The notes under the pieces were generated by a model that ran no database searches, had not been told where the DNA came from, and saw nothing but the letters and a program-made list of their open reading frames with translations. The position numbers and the translations under genes are program-made. From assembly GCA_937934355.1 (NCBI GenBank), contig CALGZY010000043.1, positions 1 to 21,720 of the forward strand: DNA of 21,720 bases, read 5' to 3'. Position 1 is the stretch's first letter. Every line of letters starts with the position of its first letter. This stretch comes from an uncultured Collinsella sp. (GTDB lineage: Bacteria; Actinomycetota; Coriobacteriia; Coriobacteriales; Coriobacteriaceae). This document shows, piece by piece, positions 15,545 to 21,720 of the stretch.

Positions 15545-16612
15545 TTGGATAAGAACGAGCTGCAAAAGCGTATGGAACAGGCCATTCGTCTGACGGCACC
15601 TGGCCAGCCGATCCGCACCGCCCTCGACATGATCATTGCCGGTCACCTGGGCGCCCTTATCTGCGTCGGCGACACCGAAAACGTGCTCGCTGCCGGTAAC
15701 GACGGCTTCCCGCTCAACATTTCGTTTACCTCGAACCGCCTGTTCGAGCTTTCCAAGATGGACGGCGCCATCGTTATCGACGGCGACCTCACCCAGATCC
15801 TGCGCGCCAACTTCCACCTCAATCCCGACCCCTCGCTCGCCACGAGTGAGACGGGCATGCGTCACCGTACTGCCGCTCGCATGTCGGTGCTCACCGATGC
15901 CATCGTGATCTCGGTTTCGGCTCGTCGTGCCGTCGTCAACGTGTACGTCCACGGTAAGAGCTACGAGATCCAGCCTGTCACCACCATCATGAGCTCGGTC
16001 AATCAGCTCGTCGCCACGCTCCAGACCACCCGTCAGTCGCTCGATCGCTCCCTGCTGCGCCTGACGGCACTCGAGCTGGACGACTACGTCACGCTCGCCG
16101 ACATCACCGGCATCTTCTCGAGCTTCGAGATCATGCAGCAGGCAAAGACCGAGCTTAAGGATTGTATTGTCAAGCTGGGTAATCAGGGCAAGCTCGTGCA
16201 GATGCAGCTCGAGCAGCTCGCGGGCTCCAGCATGGATACCGAATACGACTTGATGATCCGCGACTACGCAAGCGATTCCTCTGAGGCCAACGCCGAGAAG
16301 ATCCGCGCCGAGCTCGCTCGCATGACACCTAAGGACCTGTCCGACCCACAGCATGTGGCGGCGGTTCTGGGCTATGACGACCTGGACGAGGACTCCGTCA
16401 TGACGCCGCTGGGCCTGCGCACGCTTTCGCGCGTGTCCGTCGTGCGCGACGGCGTGGCCGAGAAGATCGTCGACGAGTACGGCTCGCTGCAGGAGCTCAT
16501 GGACGACATTAGCGAGGATCCGGAGCGCCTGGGCGACTTTGGCGTCAACAACCCTGCCATTCTTGCGGACTCGCTGTACCGCATGAAGGGCACCAAACAG
16601 GGGAACGCATAA
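15545..16612 (+). CDS. disA: DNA integrity scanning diadenylate cyclase DisA
   Basis: Makes the second messenger c-di-AMP from two ATP while scanning DNA. The 355-residue length is standard for DisA. The N-terminal DAC domain has both catalytic motifs, D-G-A at 73-75 and R-H-R-T at 106-109. A helical linker occupies about 145-290, and a C-terminal helix-hairpin-helix DNA-binding region lies at about 290-350. It starts at TTG 15545, the only start fitting the frame and family N-terminus, with GGGAG 7 bases upstream; the weak codon may limit its level. Its TAA stop overlaps the ispD ATG by one base, so it heads the disA-ispD-ispF-cysS operon. The upstream 15416-15544 stretch contains no convincing promoter match. 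Confidence 0.96.
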   Translation: MDKNELQKRMEQAIRLTAPGQPIRTALDMIIAGHLGALICVGDTENVLAAGNDGFPLNISFTSNRLFELSKMDGAIVIDGDLTQILRANFHLNPDPSLATSETGMRHRTAARMSVLTDAIVISVSARRAVVNVYVHGKSYEIQPVTTIMSSVNQLVATLQTTRQSLDRSLLRLTALELDDYVTLADITGIFSSFEIMQQAKTELKDCIVKLGNQGKLVQMQLEQLAGSSMDTEYDLMIRDYASDSSEANAEKIRAELARMTPKDLSDPQHVAAVLGYDDLDEDSVMTPLGLRTLSRVSVVRDGVAEKIVDEYGSLQELMDDISEDPERLGDFGVNNPAILADSLYRMKGTKQGNA

Positions 16613-17340
16613 TGGCGCCCGTATGCGCCGTGGTCGTTGCCGGCGGCAGCGGTCAGCGCTTTGGAAATCCCGGCGGCAAGCAGCTCGTTAACGTGGCGGG
16701 CCGTCCGCTTATGAGCTGGTCCATCCGCGCGTTCGACCGGAGCGACAAGGTCGGCCACATCGTGGTGGTGTGTCCTGCCGAGCGCCGTGCCGAGATGCGC
16801 CGCCTGGCCATCGACCCGTTTGACTATGACACGCCCATCAGCTTTGCCGATGCCGGCGCGACCCGCCAGGATTCCACCCGTGCCGGCGTGCATGCGGTGC
16901 CGGCGGGCTTTGAATACGTCGCCATTCACGATGGCGCTCGTCCGCTCATCACGACCGAGGCCATCGATCATGCGATCGACGTGCTTGTGGGCGACCGCTC
17001 GCTCGACGGTGTCGTGTGCGGTCAACCCGCGATCGACACACTCAAGATCGTCGACGGCGATAACATCGTCGAGACGCCGCCGCGTGAGCTTTATTGGGCT
17101 GCGCAGACGCCGCAGATCTTTAGCGTCGATGCTATGAAGCGCGCCCACGCTGCAGCCATTGCCGAGGGCTTTATCGGCACCGATGATTCGTCGCTGGTCG
17201 AGCGCATGGGTGGGCGCGTCCGCTGCGTCCAGAGCCCGCGCGATAACCTTAAGGTGACGGTGCCCGAGGACTTGCGTCCCGTAACCGCGATTCTGCTTGG
17301 CCGTATGGCCGAGGGAGAGGACCTTCCCCATGTTCAGTAA
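16612..17340 (+). CDS. ispD: 2-C-methyl-D-erythritol 4-phosphate cytidylyltransferase
   Basis: The MEP-pathway enzyme joining CTP and methylerythritol phosphate to give CDP-ME in the cytoplasm. The 242 residues match the family size. The N-terminal nucleotide-binding loop A-G-G-S-G-Q-R-F, with Arg16 and Lys23, is intact. So are the A-G-A-T-R-Q-D-S-T-R segment (about 82-91), which binds the cytosine, H-D-G-A-R-P (about 106-111), and the C-terminal T-D-D-S segment (about 184-187). It is coupled to disA by a TAATG overlap and overlaps ispF by 11 bases. IspD and IspF are sometimes fused in other bacteria; here they are separate but tightly coupled. Confidence 0.95.
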   Translation: MAPVCAVVVAGGSGQRFGNPGGKQLVNVAGRPLMSWSIRAFDRSDKVGHIVVVCPAERRAEMRRLAIDPFDYDTPISFADAGATRQDSTRAGVHAVPAGFEYVAIHDGARPLITTEAIDHAIDVLVGDRSLDGVVCGQPAIDTLKIVDGDNIVETPPRELYWAAQTPQIFSVDAMKRAHAAAIAEGFIGTDDSSLVERMGGRVRCVQSPRDNLKVTVPEDLRPVTAILLGRMAEGEDLPHVQ

Positions 17341-17824
17341 CCTGCGCATTGGCCATGGCTACGACGTTCACCGTCTGGTGGAGGGGCGTCGATGTATCAT
17401 CGGCGGTGTCGACATTCCCTACGAGCGCGGCCTGCTGGGCCACTCGGATGCCGATGTGCTCGCGCACGCCTTGGCCGACGCCATTCTGGGCGCCTGCCGT
17501 GGGGGAGACATTGGCAAGCTATTCCCCGATACCGACCCCGCCTATGAGGGTGCCGATTCGATGGTGCTGCTCGCTCGCGTGATGGACTACGCGCGCGAGC
17601 TGGGCTTCGAGTTTGTCGATGCCGATTGCACCATTGCCTGCCAGCAGCCTAAGATCACCCCGCACCGCGATGCCATGCGTGCCAACCTTGCCCATGCCCT
17701 GGGCGTTGACGTCGAAAACGTGGGCGTCGCCGCCACTACGACCGAAAAGCTCGGTTGGGAAGGCCAGGGCGAGGGAATCGGCGCCTGGGCCGTCTGCCTG
17801 CTACAGAAAACCGTTAAGGAGTAA
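17330..17824 (+). CDS. ispF: 2-C-methyl-D-erythritol 2,4-cyclodiphosphate synthase
   Basis: Catalyses the cyclisation step of the MEP pathway and functions as a homotrimer. It has 164 residues. The metal ligands are visible: Asp12 and His14 in G-Y-D-V-H-R, and His46 in the L-G-H-S-D-A-D-V-L-A-H segment. The D-T-D-P motif and the T-T-T-E-K-L-G motif near the C-terminus are also present. ATG 17330 is chosen over the in-frame ATG at 17297 because the N-terminus then matches the family and GGGAGAGGA lies just upstream. It overlaps the end of ispD by 11 bases, and cysS begins 3 bases after its stop. Confidence 0.96.
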   Translation: MFSNLRIGHGYDVHRLVEGRRCIIGGVDIPYERGLLGHSDADVLAHALADAILGACRGGDIGKLFPDTDPAYEGADSMVLLARVMDYARELGFEFVDADCTIACQQPKITPHRDAMRANLAHALGVDVENVGVAATTTEKLGWEGQGEGIGAWAVCLLQKTVKE

Positions 17825-17827
17825 CGA

Positions 17828-19294
17828 ATGCGTATCTACAACAGCGCTACCCATAAAAAGGAAGAGTTCCAGCCCATCGAGTCCGGCAAGGTCCGCATGT
17901 ACGTGTGCGGCCCCACGGTCTACGACAACATCCACATCGGCAATGCCCGCACGTTCATCAGCTTTGACGTGATTCGTCGCTGGCTCATCGCGAGCGGCTA
18001 CGAGGTCACGTTCGCCCAGAACCTCACCGATGTCGATGACAAGATCATCAAGCGCGCCAACGAGCAGGGCCGCACTGCCGCCGAGGTCGCGACGGAGTTC
18101 TCGGACAAGTTCATCGGCGTCATGCGCGCCGCCAACGTGCTCGATCCCGATGTGCGCCCCCGCGCCACCAAGGAGATCGGCCCCATGATCGCCATGATCA
18201 AGACGCTTATCGAGCAGGGCCACGCTTACGCAGCCGATAACGGCGATGTGTACTTTGCCGTGCGCAGCGATTCCAACTATGGTCAGGTCTCGGGCCGCAA
18301 CATCGACGACCTTATGGTTGGCGCGCGCATCGAGGAGAACGAGGACAAGAACGACCCGCTCGACTTTGCCCTGTGGAAGGCCGCCAAGCCCGGCGAGCCC
18401 AGCTGGCCGAGCCCCTGGGGCGAGGGCCGTCCCGGTTGGCACACCGAGTGCGCCGCCATGGTGCATCGCTACCTGGGTACTCCGATCGACATCCACGGCG
18501 GCGGCTCCGATCTTGCCTTCCCGCATCACGAGAACGAGTGCGCTCAGGCCACCTGCGCCTGGCACCAGGGCTTCTCCAACACCTGGATGCACACGGGCAT
18601 GCTGCTGGTCGACGGCGAGAAGATGTCCAAGTCGCTTGGTAACTTCTTTACGCTGGCCGAGGTCCTCGAGCAGCACTCCGCTGCCGCCCTGCGCCTGCTG
18701 ATGCTGCAGACGAGCTATCGCTCACCGCTCGACTTTTCTTGGGAGCGCCTGGAGGGTGCCGAGAACTCGCTCACGCGTATCGCCGGTACGGTCGAGAACC
18801 TGCGCTGGGCTGCGAACCACGCGACGGCCGATGCCGATGCGGCTGCCGCCGAGGCGTTTGCCGCCAAGGCCGCCGAGGCCCGCGCCACCTTTAAGGAGTG
18901 CATGGACGACGACTTTAACACCGCTGGTGCCATGGGTGCTGTCTTTGGCTTTGTCACCGAGTGCAACCAGTACCTGGAGCAGGCGGGCGACGCTGCCGAC
19001 AAGACCGCCGCGCTTGCCGCCGCCGACACGCTGGCCGAGCTGCTCGATACGTTTGGCGTCGAGCTTCCCGAGCCCAAGGTCGAGCTGCCGCTGGGTCTGC
19101 TGGGCGTTGCCGCCGGTCTGGTCGCCTACACGGGCGACGACGTGGACGAGGCCGCTGCCAAGATTCTCGAGGCCCGCGCCGAGGCCCGTGCCGCCAAGAA
19201 CTGGGATCTGGCTGACGCCATCCGCGACCAGCTCAAGGACCTGGGCCTCACCATTGAGGATACCGCCGCCGGCACCCGTATCAAATCTCTCTAA
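17828..19294 (+). CDS. cysS: Cysteinyl-tRNA synthetase
   Basis: A class I aminoacyl-tRNA synthetase charging tRNA-Cys, 488 residues. The Rossmann HIGH motif appears as H-I-G-N (36-39) just after the zinc ligand Cys27, and K-M-S-K-S is at 265-269. The other zinc ligands fall in the segments T-E-C-A-A (about 207-211) and F-P-H-H-E-N-E (about 234-240). The anticodon-binding helical domain follows, with an Ala/Glu-rich C-terminal region. It begins 3 bases after ispF with AAGGAG upstream, so it closes the operon before the palindromic repeat and terminator. Nothing is unusual apart from the alanine-rich insert at about 330-355. Confidence 0.97.
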   Translation: MRIYNSATHKKEEFQPIESGKVRMYVCGPTVYDNIHIGNARTFISFDVIRRWLIASGYEVTFAQNLTDVDDKIIKRANEQGRTAAEVATEFSDKFIGVMRAANVLDPDVRPRATKEIGPMIAMIKTLIEQGHAYAADNGDVYFAVRSDSNYGQVSGRNIDDLMVGARIEENEDKNDPLDFALWKAAKPGEPSWPSPWGEGRPGWHTECAAMVHRYLGTPIDIHGGGSDLAFPHHENECAQATCAWHQGFSNTWMHTGMLLVDGEKMSKSLGNFFTLAEVLEQHSAAALRLLMLQTSYRSPLDFSWERLEGAENSLTRIAGTVENLRWAANHATADADAAAAEAFAAKAAEARATFKECMDDDFNTAGAMGAVFGFVTECNQYLEQAGDAADKTAALAAADTLAELLDTFGVELPEPKVELPLGLLGVAAGLVAYTGDDVDEAAAKILEARAEARAAKNWDLADAIRDQLKDLGLTIEDTAAGTRIKSL

Positions 19295-19300
19295 TCCCCG

Positions 19301-19402
19301 CGGGTTTCCCAAGCACCCGACCTTGCCGTTCAAACCGTCGCTCGCGTACTCAAGTACGCGCCGCTCCTCTTTCACGGCAATCTCGGGCACTTGGAAAACC
19401 CG
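19301..19402. repeat. 102-bp nested palindromic element between cysS and rlmB
   Basis: Outer arms CGGGTTTCCCAAG (19301-19313) and CTTGGAAAACCCG (19390-19402) pair with one mismatch. Middle arms CCCGA/TCGGG and TTGCCGT/ACGGCAA are also complementary, and the centre is a perfect CGCGTACT/AGTACGCG palindrome. The whole element starts seven bases after the cysS stop and precedes the terminator. It looks like a REP/MITE-type intergenic repeat. It occupies the place where mrnC is found in Firmicutes. Confidence 0.65.
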
Positions 19403-19406
19403 TACC

Positions 19407-19446
19407 GACCGCTTGAGCTATTCGTCTTAAGCGGTCGCTTCTTTTG
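19407..19446 (+). terminator. Terminator of the disA-ispD-ispF-cysS operon
   Basis: GACCGCTTGAG (19407-19417) pairs with CTTAAGCGGTC (19425-19435) with one G-U pair and a 7-base loop, followed by GCTTCTTTTG. It lies 35 bases before the rlmB start, so rlmB needs either read-through or its own promoter. Confidence 0.75.
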
Positions 19447-19480
19447 TCCTGTTTGAAAAGTATTTAAAGGAGGCCGCTTT

Positions 19481-20401
19481 ATGGCCGACAATCGCAAGCG
19501 TGCACCTCGTGGCGGCAAGCAGGCCGCTTCTGGCTCGCGTCCGATTCGCCGCAGCGACCGCGCTGCCGCTCCCAAGGGCCAGCGCGAGCGCTCCCAAGGC
19601 CAGGCTGCGCGTCCGCAGCGAGATCGCAACCGCGACGCTGTCCAGGCTCCCAAGGGCGAGTTTATCGAAGGCCGCCGTGCTGCCGCCGAGGCGCTGCGTA
19701 CCGGCTTTCCCGTCAAGTGCGCGCTCATCGCCGAGGGCGGCGAGCGCGATGCCGCCCTGTCTCGTCTGGTCGATGACCTTAACGCCGCGGGCGTCCGCAT
19801 TAAGTATGTGCCGCGCGCGCAGCTCGATGCGCTGTCGAGCCATGGCGCTCACCAGGGCATTGCGCTCGAGGTGGGCAACTTCCCCTATGCCGATGTCGCC
19901 GATATCCTCGACCGCGCGGGCGACGGTCCGGCGCTCGTCATCGTGCTCGACCATGTGACCGACGACGGCAACTTTGGCGCCATCGTGCGCTCCGCCGAGG
20001 TTGTGGGCGCGGCCGGCGTCGTCATCGCCAACAAGCGTGCCGCCGGCGTGACCGTGGGCAGCTACAAGACCTCAGCCGGCGCCGTCATGCATCTGCCTAT
20101 CGCGCAGGTTCCAAATATCGCCCGTGCACTCGACGACCTCAAGGCCGCCGGCTTTTGGGTGGGCGGCGCCTCCGAGCACGCCGAAGGCAGTTGCTGGGAC
20201 GCCCCCTTCGAGGGCCGCGTTGCGCTCGTCATGGGTTCCGAGGGCGACGGCATCTCGCATCTTGTGCTCGAGAAATGCGACTTTTTGACTAAGCTTCCCC
20301 AGCGCGGAATGACCGAGAGTCTCAACGTTGCCCAGGCGACCACCGCGCTGTGCTTTGAGTGGCTGCGCCGCAATGCCGGCGAGCTCATGGGGGAGGAGTA
20401 G
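19481..20401 (+). CDS. rlmB: 23S rRNA (guanosine-2'-O-)-methyltransferase, RlmB/TrmH family
   Basis: A SPOUT-class methyltransferase, 306 residues, predicted to methylate the ribose of G2251 (E. coli numbering) in the 23S P loop. After a basic, Arg/Pro/Gln-rich disordered tail (1-57) comes the SpoU substrate-binding domain (about 60-133). The trefoil-knot domain follows: motif 1 has D-D-G-N-F-G-A-I-V-R with Asn164 and Arg170, motif 2 has M-G-S-E-G-D-G-I, and motif 3 has S-L-N-V-A-Q-A. ATG 19481 has AAAGGAGG upstream. The yacP-like gene follows after 3 bases, as in Firmicutes. The family contains several RNA targets, so the exact nucleotide is inferred from neighbourhood. Confidence 0.92.
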   Translation: MADNRKRAPRGGKQAASGSRPIRRSDRAAAPKGQRERSQGQAARPQRDRNRDAVQAPKGEFIEGRRAAAEALRTGFPVKCALIAEGGERDAALSRLVDDLNAAGVRIKYVPRAQLDALSSHGAHQGIALEVGNFPYADVADILDRAGDGPALVIVLDHVTDDGNFGAIVRSAEVVGAAGVVIANKRAAGVTVGSYKTSAGAVMHLPIAQVPNIARALDDLKAAGFWVGGASEHAEGSCWDAPFEGRVALVMGSEGDGISHLVLEKCDFLTKLPQRGMTESLNVAQATTALCFEWLRRNAGELMGEE

Positions 20402-20404
20402 CGC

Positions 20405-21082
20405 ATGTCCAAGAAGAACCGCGCCAAGTCCAAGGCCAAGCGCTTTGGCGAGGGCTCGGCCAAGCCGATTGTTTCGGCCGCGACCTATGGCGTGGGCGGC
20501 AATGCGTTTGCGCAGGCCATCGCCGATCCGGTCTCGACGGTGCACTCCAATAAGCCCGAGCTGCTGGTGGTCGACGGTTACAACGTGATTCACTGCACGC
20601 CGCGCTACGAAAAGCTCGTCTACGACCATTCCGACGATCCGTATTCCAGCGACGTCCACGATATGGCGCGAACTGCACTCATCAACGACGTCGCCGCGTT
20701 TGCCCAGGGCCGCTACGAGGCCGTGATCGTGTTTGACGGCGCGGGCAACATCTCCAGCGAGCGCCCCAACCTGCCGGCCCGCGGCGTGCGCATCGAGTTT
20801 TCGCCGACGGGCGTCTCTGCCGATACCGTGGTACAGAAGCTCTGCATCGAGGCACGCGAGGAAGGCCGTGCGTGCTCTGTGGTGTCGAGCGACGGCACGA
20901 TCCAGGCCGTCGTCATGGGCAAGGGCGTTACGCGCATCTCGAGCCGTATGCTGGTGGACGAGATCAAACAGATCGATAACGACGTTCACGAGGCAGAGGA
21001 AGCTCCGCAGATCAAGATGACCTTGGGCAGCCGCCTGAGCCCCGAGGCGCTGGCCAAGCTCAAGGCCCTGCGCGGGAGGTAG
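20405..21082 (+). CDS. YacP/Rae1-type NYN-domain ribonuclease
   Basis: A predicted PIN-like endoribonuclease; the Bacillus homologue Rae1 (YacP) enters the ribosomal A site and cleaves mRNA. The 225-residue protein has a basic N-terminal tail (1-14), then the NYN core. The core has V-V-D-G-Y-N with Asp57 and Asn60, V-F-D-G with Asp111, Asp140 in the S-A-D-T region, and Asp163 in S-S-D-G; these acidic residues form the metal site. Compared with Bacillus YacP (about 170 residues) it carries about 50 extra N-terminal residues. It forms a pair with rlmB (gap of 3 bases). It ends in a long hairpin. Target specificity is not known here. Confidence 0.85.
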   Translation: MSKKNRAKSKAKRFGEGSAKPIVSAATYGVGGNAFAQAIADPVSTVHSNKPELLVVDGYNVIHCTPRYEKLVYDHSDDPYSSDVHDMARTALINDVAAFAQGRYEAVIVFDGAGNISSERPNLPARGVRIEFSPTGVSADTVVQKLCIEAREEGRACSVVSSDGTIQAVVMGKGVTRISSRMLVDEIKQIDNDVHEAEEAPQIKMTLGSRLSPEALAKLKALRGR

Positions 21083-21083
21083 G

Positions 21084-21117
21084 GGAGTTGGCGGGGCAAT
21101 GCTGCCTCGCTAACTCC
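21084..21117. terminator. Hairpin between yacP-like gene and HipA-like fragment
   Basis: A 15-bp stem, starting GGAGTTGGC and ending GCTAACTCC with two G-U pairs, has a four-base loop. It begins one base after the plus-strand stop and also covers the last codons of the minus-strand frame. Neither side has a T-run, so its efficiency as a bidirectional terminator is uncertain. Confidence 0.5.
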
Positions 21118-21679
21118 ATTCAGCGATGTCGATCATTCTTTCGAGGCGCCACGTTAGCGCCTCTTTTAGATAAGGCAGTCTCGCTGCTAGGGCATCGTTT
21201 TTAGACAGAATCTCGATTGCCTCGTCGACAAAACCTTCGAGTTTGTCCCCGTCAAACCAGTTCATATCCTCAACAAGCAACATTTGTTTCGCGGGACTTG
21301 AATGGAACTGCGCGCTGGCAAAACTGTGCTCTCCTGCCCTAAGCTCATCTAGAGATATGTTGCACCAGAGCGATGAGCCCGAATCGAAGATGGGGGCTGG
21401 TCTGCAGACTAGTGAGTTGACGTTTCGCACGAGGCCGAAGTTGCGCCAATGACGATCGTAGTTGGCGATGATGTCGTCACACACGATCATGTGGTCAAGG
21501 GCATCCTTGACGCCTGTCACCCCGAGTTCCTCGCAGTTTGCTACGTATCGCTCGTAGTCAGTTAGCCGTTCATCTGCGTTTGCGTGCTGGTTTACATAGA
21601 ACGCAGGGACATACTCTTCTTCATCAGTTAAGAAGACATCGCATATGCTCAGGGCGGAAGTGCCCGTGTTAGCGTCGGA
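21110..21679 (-). pseudogene. HipA-like kinase, C-terminal fragment without a start
   Basis: The open frame encodes about 189 residues matching the C-terminal half of HipA-like kinases: V-P-A near the beginning, the catalytic D-D-I-I-A-N-Y-D-R-H-W-R-N-F-G segment, and the metal-binding motif P-I-F-D-S-G-S-S-L. A GTG at 21520 could start a 136-residue product, but recognisable family sequence continues upstream of it, up to an in-frame TAA at 21680-21682. All three minus-strand frames carry stops within the last 60 bases of the window, so the N-terminal ATP-binding half is not contiguous. The composition is AT-richer than the neighbours. It is most likely a decayed or 5'-truncated gene, although a frameshift just beyond the edge cannot be excluded. 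No antitoxin is visible. Confidence 0.6.
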
Positions 21680-21720
21680 TTATTTTAGCCAAATATAGTC
21701 GGCCGAGATTGACCAATCCC

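Overview
The window looks like a chromosomal segment of a high-GC Gram-positive gut actinobacterium of the Coriobacteriia, most probably Collinsella or a close relative. This is an inference from codon use (GC-rich third positions), the gene set, and intergenic palindromes of a kind I associate with that group. No rRNA, tRNA, CRISPR array or transposase gene is visible.

Layout. 1-2700: the terminator of an upstream gene, a ThrE-type threonine/serine exporter, a 316-base intergenic stretch with two palindromic repeats and a strong terminator, and a small DUF2798-type membrane protein. 2700-8090: a 1479-residue acyl-CoA dehydratase activase-like protein (two BadF/BcrA-type ATPase modules plus a DUF2229-type region) overlapping its own TetR-family regulator. 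A perfect 21-bp palindrome lies in front of the pair, with a degenerate copy 71 bp upstream. 8090-12600: clpC (Clp protease ATPase) and pepD (M20C dipeptidase). 12720-15400, minus strand: a yybP-ykoY manganese riboswitch driving mntP, then a HipBA-type toxin-antitoxin pair. Three evenly spaced operators precede hipB, and one of them is nested in the mntP terminator. 15540-21080: a compact plus-strand cluster disA-ispD-ispF-cysS, then a palindromic repeat and a terminator, then rlmB and a YacP/Rae1-type NYN nuclease. 21110-21680, minus: the C-terminal part of a second HipA-like kinase that has lost its start.

How the genes fit together. The gene order clpC ... disA-ispD-ispF-cysS-rlmB-yacP is recognisably the Firmicutes clpC-radA-disA-yacL-ispD-ispF-cysS-mrnC-rlmB-rae1 neighbourhood. 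Here radA, yacL and mrnC are absent, and pepD, hipBA and mntP sit between clpC and disA. The cluster links c-di-AMP signalling, the MEP isoprenoid pathway, cysteinyl-tRNA charging, 23S rRNA methylation and ribosome-associated RNA cleavage. The most interesting regulatory architecture is the mntP/hipBA junction (riboswitch, shared terminator/operator, triple operator) and the activase/TetR unit with its palindromic operator.
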